A stretch of DNA of 64,000 nucleotides, taken from positions 1,550,001 through 1,614,000 of the forward strand of contig JAMYGW020000003.1 of the NCBI GenBank assembly GCA_025617375.2, written 5' to 3'. The position numbers were made by a program, and so were the translations under genes. This document shows, one piece after another, positions 45,174-57,566 of the stretch (its first letter is position 1; every line of letters starts with the position of its first letter). The DNA comes from Acarospora socialis (lineage: Eukaryota > Ascomycota > Lecanoromycetes > Acarosporales > Acarosporaceae). The notes beneath the pieces were generated by a model. That model did no database searches. It was given only the letters and a program-made list of their open reading frames with translations, and was not told the DNA's origin.

Positions 45174-46867
45174 ATGTACAGCAACACAAAGCACGAGGTA
45201 ATTACAACACCCTGGCGTCCTGATTCGACCGGCATTGACAATTCGCAGCTGTCTCAAGGCCTGGCAACAGGCTTGGAGATCCCGGAAGACGATCGACTCA
45301 GATCACCTACAGTTCCCTTCGCCAGGCCACATACGTCGTTAGACCAGTTTACGAACGACCTCACGCAGAGCTTGAAACGCACTTTCCCGACGGATCCAAG
45401 GTGGTATGACAATGTCTATGTGCTACTCATCCGTTGGGCCGAAGACGATCTTGGAACGGAAAATGAAATCAACGACCTAGAGAAAGTGTTTCGTGAAACG
45501 TATAAATACACCACTGAGCGTGAACTTATCCCGAGTGACAATTCCCACAACACTCTAGAATACATGATCACGCGATTTCGGCAGAACCATGACAGTCCTA
45601 ATAACCTTCTGATCTTGTACTATGGAGGACATGGTGTGAAGGAATCTGGTAACAAGAGTATTTGGGCAGCGTAAGTTTTCTCTCTTCTGTGCGATATTTT
45701 TGGTAAGGCAGACCGACCATCTCAGGTTTTGGTGCCCTTGCTACGACCAATATAAGATCTGCTGGAGATCAACATGTCTAACAGGTTGGCAGTAAAAATA
45801 GTTCATTCAGCCCATCGGTGAATTGGTCGGAAATCCAGCCGATGCTGTTGCGCTCTCACGCTGATGTGCTGTTCCTCCTTGACTGCTGCTATGCATCCAC
45901 CGTTGGGACCAGGGAAGTTTACCATGGCGCAAAGGAGGTTCTAGCAGCCTGTTCTATGGAAGATGTCACTATCGGTGTACACAACAACTCATTTACGCGG
46001 ATTCTCATCGAAGAACTGCATCATGGTGCAGAGAAGGGCAGGCTTACAACTTGGGAACTTAACGGACGGTTGATGAAACGAAGAACCAGAGATGACCTGT
46101 TTTTCACACCACGCCATTTCCCTCTGCAGGACGCAGCCATACCGAGAATTGAATTACGCCCATTAGCGAGTAGCTCCGGGGAGTCTAGCAGTGAGCTGGC
46201 TACTCCGGTTCTTAGTGAATCCGCAAGCACTCTCCAGACCGAAGATGAGGCCATATTCTTCGGGAACCGCATTCTCTTGTCGATCAACCTTCGAGATTGG
46301 ACCATCCCACCATCTCCAGAGGAATGGCTCAACTGGCTGCGAAAAGACGCTCCGAGGAACATAGAGTCAGTAAGTGCACGGTTTCAGTCATCGACACGAC
46401 GAAGAGGGATCGAAAGAAGACCCGATGTGCGCAACCCCGGAACATGGGTTGAAAGTGTGCCGACTCTCGGAGAACCTGGCCGGAAACGCCGACTTACGGA
46501 CGTACTCGTACAGAGCGAAAGCGCATTTGATAGCCACTCAACACTACTCCTGGTTTCCCTTCCACTTCCGCTCTGGACCTTCCTGCCCGACAACCCCGCA
46601 TATTCCTTTGTCGGCTTCATCACTTCCGGGAACAGACTGAACAGCCGGCAGCTGAGTCGGTCCAATTCGATGTCGGAACTGACGAAGGTTGCTGCAGAGA
46701 TCGATCGCCAGCACTGGTGGTATAAACCGCCGTTTCCGTCTCCGCCAGCGCAAACCCCCTCTCCTCCAACATCGGCGCGACCTTCGCCGTCATCAGTGTT
46801 TAGATGGACCAGGGTGCGATCAGGTTCATCCTTAAATGATTCCTCGGTTTCGTATTCTTCGCACTAG
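45174..46867 (+). CDS. caspase-fold protein with His-Cys dyad
   Basis: Two exons, 45174-45670 and 45793-46867; 523 residues. The intron acceptor is the second AG after the CTAAC branch (TTGGCAG), which gives AAKNSSFSPSVNW at the junction. The caspase-like domain spans about residues 75-260: a strand YVLLIRWAEDD, the dyad His in LLILYYGGHGVKES and the dyad Cys in VLFLLDCCYAS. Spacing and context fit the C14 clan (caspase and metacaspase fold), though the block is more divergent than standard yeast-type metacaspases and has no Gln/Asn-rich prodomain. The C-terminal 200 residues hold a second region (LLSINLRDWTIPPSPEEWLNWL to FLPDNPAYSFVGFITSGN) that may be a separate domain; I recall such tails beside fungal caspase-like domains but cannot name it. 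A role in cell death or proteolytic signalling is inference only. Confidence 0.78.
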
Positions 46868-47508
46868 TCTCTAGCCCTTGGCGCCAGTGGCTCGTTGTGG
46901 TTCAGTTATCCTTTGGATCCATCACCGCCATTCTCCCGCTGGTTTCCTTGTTCCGTCGTTCGTCATCGGATCTTGATTGAAAGCTCTCACCAAGGGCGAT
47001 ATCGTTGACTGAGGATTTGGATCGTTGAATGAGAATTCGGACATCGACTTCAGAATTATGTACACTCTACCTGTGGACACTCGAGAAGTTGTCAACTGTG
47101 GGAATTTGCATTTGGAATGGAATGAGCCAAGGGTTGTCGCGGTGTACGTATTTGAAGCTCTCAAGGTTCAGCTTCGTTTTTCATTACCATTTCATTCTGT
47201 CTCACATCTTTACCATCAATATAAGCTTCATTCTTGTTGTTATCTATCAACTACGGAAACCAGGAGCTAGCTCAATACCACAATAACGAAAGGTGATCAG
47301 TCCAGCTAGCTATGGTTGAGCGGCTTCTGCATTTACAAAGCATTCCGAGGTGGAATGTTGAGAAGAGTACTACCTATAATTGCATCGCTACCGAGATACA
47401 CCAGCAACATCCGGATCATCCGGGAGTCATCATGAGCCATAAGTCTCGAGACATCAGCTCGCAAAGAATCACAATGTCCAAACTTCTTGCTCAGACTCCT
47501 AAAGAGAT
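46868..47508. other. intergenic, no gene seen
   Basis: 3' regions of the caspase-like gene (plus) and of the small gene at 47509 (minus). No domain-bearing frame is seen. Confidence 0.45.
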
Positions 47509-47883
47509 CTACCACGCCCCTTCCCTTCGTCCCAGCATAATATTCATCGACCTCCTGACCCCTCGCAACCCATCCCCTTCCTCTCCATCCGTGGGCACGT
47601 TTCCTGCCAGCTCATGGCCCCTAAGCATAGCCACAACGGCCACGACCTGAGCATAATCTCCACGCCCGGATGTCATATATGCGAACCAGGGCGGATGGTC
47701 CGCAGCGATGGTCAGCCAGATGTCCCGGATGTCGGCGGATTCAAGAGTCAGATGGCGGAAGTTGGCGTTCAGGATCTGGGCGATTGCACGTGCGGGGAGG
47801 GAAGTGCATAGATTGAGCAAGCAGAGGGATATGATCAGATAGGTGTTGTTGTACCAGAGGGGTGGTTGGAGTGGCTGAGGCAT
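47509..47883 (-). CDS. small helical protein, family member B
   Basis: Single-exon frame of 124 residues from an ATG at 47883. The core LCLLNLCTSLPARAIAQILN, then LTLESADIRDIWLTI and PPWFAYM, aligns without effort with the product of 48294-48692 (IAQI-N-F, LT, IW-I, P-W) and more weakly with the C-terminal unit of the protein at 35646-36651. The pattern suggests three helices, perhaps a helix-turn-helix. The family is not one I can name. It is divergent from the gene at 48294, with 410 bp between the starts. Confidence 0.6.
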   Translation of the reverse strand: MPQPLQPPLWYNNTYLIISLCLLNLCTSLPARAIAQILNANFRHLTLESADIRDIWLTIAADHPPWFAYMTSGRGDYAQVVAVVAMLRGHELAGNVPTDGEEGDGLRGVRRSMNIMLGRREGAW

Positions 47884-48293
47884 TTCGCGCTGAAGAGGTA
47901 GTATGAGCTAGTTGGAAGTAGTGGTGGTGTGGTCAAGCCAAGAGTAGTAGGGGACCAAGAGCGCGTGTCGACGGCCGAATTAATTTGGGCTCCCAGCGTG
48001 ACTTGCGATGTCGGTGCTGATGAATAGATTGCAGACGGTGAGTGACTGGCGAACGTGAGGAGACCTGACCCAGTGTTAATGTGAGAGAGATACTGTGAAT
48101 CGAATCCCGACATCTTTATAACGCCGGTTTATTGACGCTTAGACACTCCTCCTTTATCAAACACTTCGAACAGCAGAACCAAAATCCACTGCCAGGCCCG
48201 AATCTCCAGCGACATTCTTCCTTCATCAAACACTTGTACCACCAGAACCATCTCCACTATCAAAACCAAATCCCTCCTGCAACATCTTGTAAG
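47884..48293. other. divergent promoter region with repeat-bearing leader
   Basis: Lies between the two related small genes. From 48099 the plus-strand frame of the 48294 gene is already open but has no ATG. It holds two copies of an eight-residue repeat, RHSSFIKH, coded at 48141-48164 and 48210-48233, 69 nt apart and in frame. Confidence 0.6.
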
Positions 48294-48692
48294 ATGGCAT
48301 TTCAAATCGATTGGGAAGAGTACAACGAAGGTTTCATTTACGCCATCTGTGTTCTGGAACAACACACGCACTACCTCCACTATCAGATCGCACAGATCAT
48401 GAACCGCGTCTTCGACAAGTACTGCCTGACCGGACCGCGGGTCGAAGCCATCTGGAACAAGATCAAATCGATCCGGCCTAGCTGGTTGGAAGGTTTTATC
48501 GATAAGGCCCCGTCGGACCCTGTCATTCGGGAGTGTGTAAAGTTGTTGGAGCAGCGACGACCAATCCATCCTTCAGCTATGCCTACATACGAGGAGGTCA
48601 TCAACGGGAGGGGTGCGCTCTATCTGCAATTAGATGAGCTGTTGGGGATTCCGGAGGGCGATCTAGCTGGGTTCAGCTGGGTGATCCAATGA
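48294..48692 (+). CDS. small helical protein, family member C
   Basis: Frame of 132 residues from the first ATG. The core FIYAICVLEQHTHYLHYQIA with QIMNRVFDKYCLT and VEAIWNKIKSIRPSWL is clearly related to the product of the neighbouring divergent gene. A second part, YEEVINGRGALYLQLDELLG, is not shared. The frame stays open for 65 codons upstream without an ATG and contains a translated-looking repeat, so the true start may be an upstream exon or a non-ATG codon. Function is unknown. It converges with the release factor gene, whose 3' end is 113 bp away. Confidence 0.6.
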   Translation: MAFQIDWEEYNEGFIYAICVLEQHTHYLHYQIAQIMNRVFDKYCLTGPRVEAIWNKIKSIRPSWLEGFIDKAPSDPVIRECVKLLEQRRPIHPSAMPTYEEVINGRGALYLQLDELLGIPEGDLAGFSWVIQ

Positions 48693-48805
48693 GTTCGGGA
48701 CAAGTCGGCAAACCAGCTGTTTGGGAATGACAGAGTCTGGTTAGATGTACGATAGATAGCTCAGATGAGCCTGCAGTCCACAGTCGGACTTGGCAAATCC
48801 AATCC

Positions 48806-50208
48806 TTATATCGGAGAACTTTTACTCTCCGAGCTCCTTGCAGCTTCTTCGTCTGCAATGAGGTTGTTGATCTCACACTCTGCTAGCCATGTTTTCACAC
48901 TCTTCATCACCCTTTCGAGACTGTCACCCCCCTCGAGGATATCCTCAAGATTGTGTAGAGTAATCCCGCTTCTATGATCTGTAACTCTTTGCTGGCCCCA
49001 GTTGTACGTTCGCACCTTGTCACCTCTTCCTGTTTTCCCGACGCCGATAACGTTTCTCCGCATCTGCAACATCTCCTCTTCTCGAGCTTCCCTGCGCGCC
49101 TGCGCCAGTCTCGACCGCAAGAGCCGCCATGCTTTCTCCCGATTCTTAGGCTGTGACCGGGAATCCTGAATAGCGACCACGGTATTTGTAGGCAGATGCG
49201 TCAATCGCACCGCAGAGTCAGTGGTATTGACATGTTGTCCACCCGCGCCTCGAGCACGCATAATGTCGGTCCGTACCTCCTTCGGATCAACATAGTAGTC
49301 ACTCGAAGGGTCGTCGAAGCTCTCCTCACCCATCGCGTCCGCGTTGCTAGGGAAACTCGGTAGCACCAACACTGCTGCGGCACTCGTATGCGTACGCCCG
49401 CTTTTCTCGGTGGCGGGAACCCTCTGAACCCTATGGACTCCCGCTTCGGATCTGAACAGATCATACGCACCGCTGTTCTCGACTTCTAACACTGCTTCCT
49501 GTAACGGAAGTTCTGCCGTCGTCCCGGTCCCGTCGGTTTTCTCGATTTTCAGCAAGGTAGCTCGCAAACTACGACGAGCGCAGAATGCCTGATACATGTG
49601 CAAGAGATCATTGGCGAATAGAGCGGCCTCGGAGCCCCCTACTCCGGGACGGATCTCGATGAGACAGGGGAGATGCGCAAACGGGTGTTGAGGTATGAGA
49701 CTGGCTTTAAGATCACGGGTGAGTTGAGATAGTTGTTCGGAGGTAGAAGTTATGTCTTCGGAGGCAAGAGAGCGTAACTCGGGGTCTGTTGCGCGATCTT
49801 GAAGAAGTTGTTGCAGCTCTTTGACTGACTGTCCAACGGTGTCAGTAAATATTATGCAACTATACCACAATCTTGCGACACTACCTCCGAAGTATGCTCC
49901 CATTCTTTCAGTATAGAGGCGACATTTGATAGCTCCCCAGCTTTCTTGGCTACTGTTGAATCGAAGTTCTGAACGAGGAGTTCCGACAATTTTGAATGTT
50001 CAGCTGCAATGGCCCGAGCGCGCCCAAGCAGCGTTGTAGATATTAGGCTCTCGGTGGACACTAACCCTGCAGTCAGCGCATATGTCAGAGTGACTTAGGG
50101 CAAATATTTCTGCAAGCTACCTGAGCTCTGAAGTCGTCGTTGCAGCTTGCCAGCCGGTCTCACACAGCTTGGAAGACACCTTAGAGATGACCAAGTCCTC
50201 TTGAGCAT
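48806..50208 (-). CDS. MRF1: mitochondrial peptide chain release factor 1
   Basis: Three exons on the minus strand: 50208-50121, 50066-49885 and 49828-48806; 430 residues. The N-terminus MLKRTWSSLRCLPSCVRPAG with RRLQSS following is a typical mitochondrial presequence; an in-frame ATG further upstream at 50385 would spoil it. The PCRF domain has EIRPGVGGSEAALFANDL and the catalytic loop is RARGAGGQHVNTTDSAVRLT, whose GGQ triggers peptidyl-tRNA hydrolysis. HRVQRVPATEKSGRTHTSAA is the class signature. The C-terminal tail is basic then helical, with NLEDILEGGDSLE as usual. It ends translation at UAA and UAG in mitochondria. Confidence 0.93.
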
Positions 50209-50813
50209 GCTACCGCAGCGCCTGACGATTGAGACGTTGCCCTTCTTCGGGGTCAACGTATTACGAAGCTCTAGCAAAACTGTTGATCCAAAATGGCTCC
50301 ATGATATTTTAAGGTACAGCGGATTAAACAATCTTCCGTGGCCGAAGCAGGGACCCGCGATCGGAGAAAGGCAGGGCAACGCCATGCGCGGTGACGTAAA
50401 ACGTACATGTAGGAGAGAGAACGGAGCGAAGTTTAGAATGGCTCTTCGAATAAAAAGTACCTTATATTACAAGGTAGTGTGGAACGGTGTGCAAAAGAGG
50501 CAACCCAAGCACGACCGGTTGATACCGATTACCGATGGCCCTTCGCCTTGAGAGATACCGATGCTATGGGTGGCCGAAGTGGGGTTGTGGGCACTGGGGT
50601 TCAATGTGCCGAGGGGTAACGAGGATTAGCTCAAACTACTCACTAGGTCCATGTTTCTGGAAGCCATTGACTTTGGCTTGCCGGGTATAACTGTTGAAAG
50701 TTGTTACATCAAGCAAACTTCGTTCCCTTTGCCAGAAGATTCTCTCACGCCCATTGCGACTCTCCGTGCATCAGTCACACGCTGTACTCGTTCACCCTTG
50801 ACACGCCTTCATC
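50209..50813. other. divergent promoter region, no gene seen
   Basis: Separates MRF1 (minus) from the gamma-glutamyltransferase-like gene (plus). The 134-codon plus-strand frame at 50147-50551 overlaps MRF1 exon 1 and lacks any domain. Confidence 0.5.
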
Positions 50814-52818
50814 ATGCCGCTCAATGCGAAAGCTATCTATCCAGCATCAGATCCCGAGTTCATATCCTTCCCAAGTCGAAGAAGTGTCGTCCATAGTACC
50901 AATGGCATTGTAGCCTGCACCCAGCCTCTGGCCGCTCAGGCTGGTCAGAGGATACTCAGAGAAGGAGGGAATGCTGCTGTAAGCTGCACTCCATCGAGAA
51001 GAAAGTGTTGATTCTTTTCTGACCTTTTCATGGATAGGATGCAGCTGTCGCCGTTGGTCCGTCTTCCCATAGATTGAACCCATGTATAGCCTATGAGCTG
51101 ACACCATAGCTCAGCTGCGGCACTAAATATCACAGAGCCATCTTCGACCGGGATAGGAGGTGATATGTTTTGTCTCTTCTACGATGCGAAAACGAAGAAA
51201 GTTTCTGCCCAGAACGGTTCTGGACGAGCCGCAGCGGGTATTACTTTGGGGAGCGTACGCAAAGATATCGGTCTGAAGCCTGGCGAGGCCGGCCAGATTC
51301 CAATGACCAGTGTTCATGCGGTCACGGTGCCCGGTGCCGCCGCCGGTTGGGTTGACACAGTTGAGAGGTTTGGAAGCGGTAAGCTCTCACTGAAGCAGGT
51401 TCTGATGCCCGCGATTGAGCTTGGAGAGGAGGGTTTCCCTGTGTCGGAGTTGTCCTCTAGTTTTGTAAGCGACCTAATAATTGCGTTTATTTTAGTTCTT
51501 GACTCTGATGGTTTTGCAGTGGCGTGCCAGCGAGCAACTGATCCGCGATGCCTCACCAAATTTCGGCGAGATGCTCAAGTCAGACGACCAGGCCAAGGAT
51601 GGGAAACGTGCTCCACTGCCGGGTGAGATCATGAAAAATCCTACGCTTGCGAATACATTCAGACTCCTTGCGAAGCATGGCAGGAAAGGCTTTTATGAAG
51701 GCACAGTAGCTGAAGCTCTGGTCAAGGTTGTCCAAGATCTCGGAGGCCACTTAACCCTAGATGACCTCAAAAACCATGCGGAGCTGGGCAGTCAAAAGGT
51801 GGAACCGATATCACTCAAGTTCAACGGTCAAAATATTTGTGAGGCGCAGGGTCAACTCGTGGACGGACAACAGGGTCAAGGTGGGGAGAATGGTGGAGTC
51901 GAAGTTTGGGAACACCCTCCGAACGGCCAAGGCATCGTTGCGCTTATGACTCTTGGGATTCTCGAAGAGCTCGAGCGGACGGGCAAGATCCGCCAATTTG
52001 GAGAGAAGGAGCATAACTGTACAGAGTATCTACATGCTCTAATCGAGTCCCTCCGCATCGCGTTCGCCGATGCGAGTTGGTGGGTTGCAGATCCAGATGT
52101 CGAAAAGGTGCCCACCAAAGACTTGATCTCCCGCTCGTATCTAGCGGAGCGTGCCAAGATATTTGACCCCAAGAAAGCTTCCGGCACCCTCGACCACGGA
52201 TCTCCTGCTCATAATCATTGTGATACAGTCTACTTCGCCGTCACCGACAAATACGGCAACGGTATGTCATTCATCAACAGCAACTACGGTGGATTTGGCA
52301 CATGCATCATTCCGAAGGGTTGTGGTTTCACTCTGCAAAACCGAGGGGCCAACTTTATCCTTCAAGAAGGCCATCCGAATGTGATTGCACCCCAGAAGCG
52401 ACCATACCATACCATCATCCCTGCCATGATCACCAACCCTAGCGACCAAAGCTTACACACGGTGTACGGCGTCATGGGAGGGTTCATGCAGCCGCAGGGG
52501 CACGTCCAGGTGTTATTGAACATGCTGGCTTTCAAATACAACCCTCAAGCGGCGCTGGATGCACCACGGATATGTATCGGTGCGGGCATGCCCGACGTCG
52601 GCAAAGTGCTCGATCCGACCGTCTACCTGGAAGAAGGTATCAGCGAGCAAGTGGCGGACGAGCTCAAAGCGCTCGGCCATTCGGTCGAGATGGTCAAGGG
52701 TTACGGTCGAGGTCTGTTCGGCCGAGGTCAAGTCATTCGTTGTCACATGGAAGACGGGAAACATGTGTACAGTGCAGGAAGCGACCCCAGGGGTGACGGA
52801 GCGGCTTTCCCGGCATAA
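50814..52818 (+). CDS. gamma-glutamyltransferase-like Ntn hydrolase
   Basis: Four exons, 50814-50978, 51038-51056, 51115-51464 and 51520-52818; 610 residues. Exon 2 is a 19-nt micro-exon (DAAVAV) needed to join GGNAA to [18 protein letters not shown], the conserved N-terminal GGT block. Further marks are [39 protein letters not shown], the autocleavage region [18 protein letters not shown], where the Thr would be the new N-terminal nucleophile of the small subunit, and the C-terminal [29 protein letters not shown]. No signal peptide or membrane anchor is seen, unlike classical GGT, so it is closer to the intracellular or acylase-like branch of the family. Substrate (glutathione, gamma-glutamyl peptides or an amide) cannot be decided. 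Confidence 0.88.
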
Positions 52819-53763
52819 AAGCTGTAATCTGCGAGAGCGTGGGCTAGGGATGGTCCTACAAGCGACACACGTTTTATAAGTAGAGAAAGCCGTCGTCAAA
52901 CCATACTACCATAGTAGGTTCAGTTGAAAGGTCAGCAATGTCGAAGTGCCGAATGTATGTGGTCGAAGTGTTGCCCGTCACGTGCACTCAACCTTTCTCG
53001 AAATCAGTGTCGTACGGCTCGGCCCGTGTTACCAATATCTCCAAGATACAATATGTCTCTATAGGCCCACCTTCATGTCGAGTAGATAGAATGAACGGTG
53101 ACTGCAAGTAAGCCAAAGAAATTGACGCTCGCCCTATACTAGATGAAACATTAAGCAGGTTGGCTTGCCCTCTTCTGAATCAAGTTTGTGTGGAAGCGCC
53201 CACTGACCGGGTTGAGGAATAGGGCTGAGGATCAAGCGGGCGTAGCATTCCGGTTCAACCACGGCTAATAAATATAAGGTAGCCTATCACCTATCGTAAC
53301 GCCCAGTTAACCGCATGACTAAGGTACCTAACTCATGCGGCTTTATCATCTAAACAAAGCCCGACCCCACCATTTTACACTTCACTGACTTACTTGACTT
53401 TACTGCTTACATTATTCCATCCTCGACGGGAGCTGAAACTCTGGGACTCTGAAACTTTCCTATCCATTAAATTCCTTGATCGACCTTTCACGTCAATCCC
53501 TTCGACCTCACGCTCACGCTGTTACGTCTTTTGCTTGGTGTCAACCTCGCTACTGACGCTCGCTCTCATACCTAGTTCTGTGGACCAGGACTTCGACTTT
53601 CTAACCTCAATTGCCTTGATATCGTTCCCGTCTATCGCTCCGTTGTCGTGCCTCACCTCGGCTTCCCTCGCCATAACTTGAAACAGTGCGCCTTCAATCC
53701 ATTAGTCGTTACCGATACGGCCTTCTCGACTTGTTCACGGACTGCGCAGTGTTATCATAAACA
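52819..53763. other. intergenic and long MAP kinase leader, no gene seen
   Basis: Upstream of the kinase the plus strand from about 53395 is CT-rich, as in strong fungal promoters and leaders. The frame 53394-53681 has no recognisable product. Confidence 0.5.
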
Positions 53764-55335
<1,572 letters not shown>

Positions 55336-55908
55336 CTGGGAAGACACGCTAGAGCATGGGTCGACAGCCTATGGGTCGATATGGTTTTGGAGATATGATT
55401 CGATCTGAGGGAAATGAATTTGGCGGAGGTATCAACGGTAATCGTTTGCAGAGTGACGGATTTCTTGATCACACCTTTAGACACGAAAAGTTGCCCATTC
55501 GAAAACACTACAGTAACTTATCCTGGCTCTGGTGTCTGTCCCAACTTGGATATCCCACATAGTCTGTGAAAGACACGCAATATCAAAATACAGAAGCGAC
55601 TCATCCCAGAACTCGATCATTAAAGAACATCAATTTGTCCATTTCCGCCTGAACCCATTGCCTACAGAAACCGTGAGCACTCTGTCAGGTGAGACATAGC
55701 GTAGCTCTGCATGGCCCACAGTCAGGGGCTTGGTTTGGCGCGGGGGGGGACAATAATTACATCACCGAAGACTCCCCCCACCACACCACAACCCACGAAA
55801 CCAAATCTTCAAACCTCCCCAACGACCCCACTACAACTCACATCCCCCAACTTCCACCCTACAAACGACCACTTCCACTCTCCTCATAAAACCCAGCTAT
55901 CACCAACC
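55336..55908. other. intergenic, no gene seen
   Basis: 3' region of the MAP kinase gene, then a C-rich promoter-like tract (about 55770-55870) before the next ATG. Confidence 0.45.
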
Positions 55909-56622
55909 ATGTCCGCCGAATACAAAGACCAAGACCCCCTCGCCATCGCCAAACAAGCCGAACGCGACCTCAACTCGCAGGCTGCGAAACAGGGCCACGG
56001 GGGCAGTGACTCCAGTACGATATTTCTTTCCTTACCCCTCCTTCTCCTCTCTATCCCTTTCCTGTCCTCTTCCCTTGGCAAGTTCCCCCAACCCCCCGCC
56101 AGCCTGCCACACAAAAGAAACCTCATCCCATCCCATCCCACCCCAACCACCATCGACCCACTACGTCCATACTGAGCTGATATGGGTCACGTAACAGCCA
56201 CCGAATCCGGCGTCGACGAAACCGTCACCTCCAAGTTCCCCGGCAGCACCGTGCAAGTCGGCTCCGCGGCCTCGGGGGCGGGCGACAATCGCGAGATACC
56301 GGTTGAGGAAGGGGGTGATGTCGGGATGGATGGACGGTTAGTTTTCTTTTCATGTTCTTTTGCTTGCCTTTCTTTTTCTTCTGTAGGGGTGATGGGTCGG
56401 TGGGTTGTGGGGGGAGTGGGGAAACGTGGGATGGGGGCCAGAGGAAAGTCCTTAAGGGGCTGACGTATATGGGGGAATGTCAGGCCGACGAAAGCGAAAG
56501 ATTTCGAAGGTGAGGGCGGGCCGGAAGACAAGCGGCGGATCTACGAGGAGGGACATGGTGGGAATGACGACGTGAGGGGGAACGTGAGGCAGGGTGGGGA
56601 GACGGTGCGGCCGAGTGGGTAG
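55909..56622 (+). CDS. small hydrophilic conserved fungal protein
   Basis: Three exons, 55909-56014, 56198-56336 and 56484-56622; 127 residues. The protein starts MSAEYKDQDPLAIAKQAERD and continues with ESGVDETVTSKFPG, GSAASGAGDNREIPVEEGG and KAKDFEGEGGPEDKRRIYEE. It is rich in Gly, Glu and Asp, without hydrophobic core, signal peptide or membrane segment, so it is likely disordered. I recognise the pattern as common in Pezizomycotina but know no function; it is stress-protein-like in composition only. Two of its introns (183 and 147 bp) are longer than either flanking exon. Confidence 0.7.
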
Positions 56623-57566
56623 GCACCCGGGGTGGGATGGTGCCTAGAGTCGAGCAAGCGTAGCGGATTGCTTGTACTGTACGAGGGGTTAGAGAATAGA
56701 GAAGAGAGGCATCGATATATCTGGTTGTGTCCGTATGCTGTCTCAGCAGGGGCAACGCCATTCATCTAACCATCACCAAGACCACTCCAGGAGTCACATT
56801 GCCTTTGTGCATGACTTGGTCCCGCTGATCGATCCACGTGATTCCGCACCACGCACGATCCTACGAGCGAAAAGCCGCTCGCTCAGTCATCCCGCTCGGA
56901 TCGGAGAACGGGAACTTGCCCGTCCCGGCGTCGACATACCGAAAGTAGAATTTAGTAAATAGTCCCATGCTAGCTATCGAGAGGGGGACGAGGAGACGAC
57001 ACTCGGCGTTTTTCCGAGGGACGATGACAACAGATGGCCTGCGTATGTGAACCCTGATTCCTGGCCCCTTTTTCTGCCTTGTTTCCACTTAACCGCCCAT
57101 CTACGTCTGAATGGATCAAGAACTCATGGCGCGTGGTAATTAATGGCTACTGCTCTTCGCGGCACCGTTGATTCCTGTGTCATTGACGGAAGTGAGATGT
57201 GGTTGGCGACTACTATGGGAGGACGTTTCGATCCGTTGTGGGTTTTGTACTTCGTAACATCCATCCATCTGGGCTGAGGTGAGCTGTGCTCTGCGTGCGG
57301 CGATGAAGCATTGCGGACTGGGTACGAAATGGTCAGGAACCTGACGTTATAGGTGTTCTCTCATGGTAGAGTATAAAGGTCTTTCCAGGGCATGTTGACT
57401 CCAACTCAGGAGAGCTTGATATGCACACGTGGGTAGCTAATCTGACATACAATCCAATCCAACCCGATACGATCCAAGTCGATGCGAGCCAGTTCCCAAC
57501 GCCCAATCCCAACAGAACCAACCAACTCAAGAGCAACCCAATTCGCTCGAACGGACCCTCAAAAAC
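56623..57566. other. intergenic between convergent genes, no gene seen
   Basis: 3' regions of the small hydrophilic protein gene and of the Osh3-like gene. No repeat or RNA gene is seen. Confidence 0.5.

Noticed and set aside
50147-50551. Plus-strand frame of 134 codons
   Set aside because: Overlaps MRF1 exon 1 on the opposite strand and the shared promoter; no domain or codon pattern.
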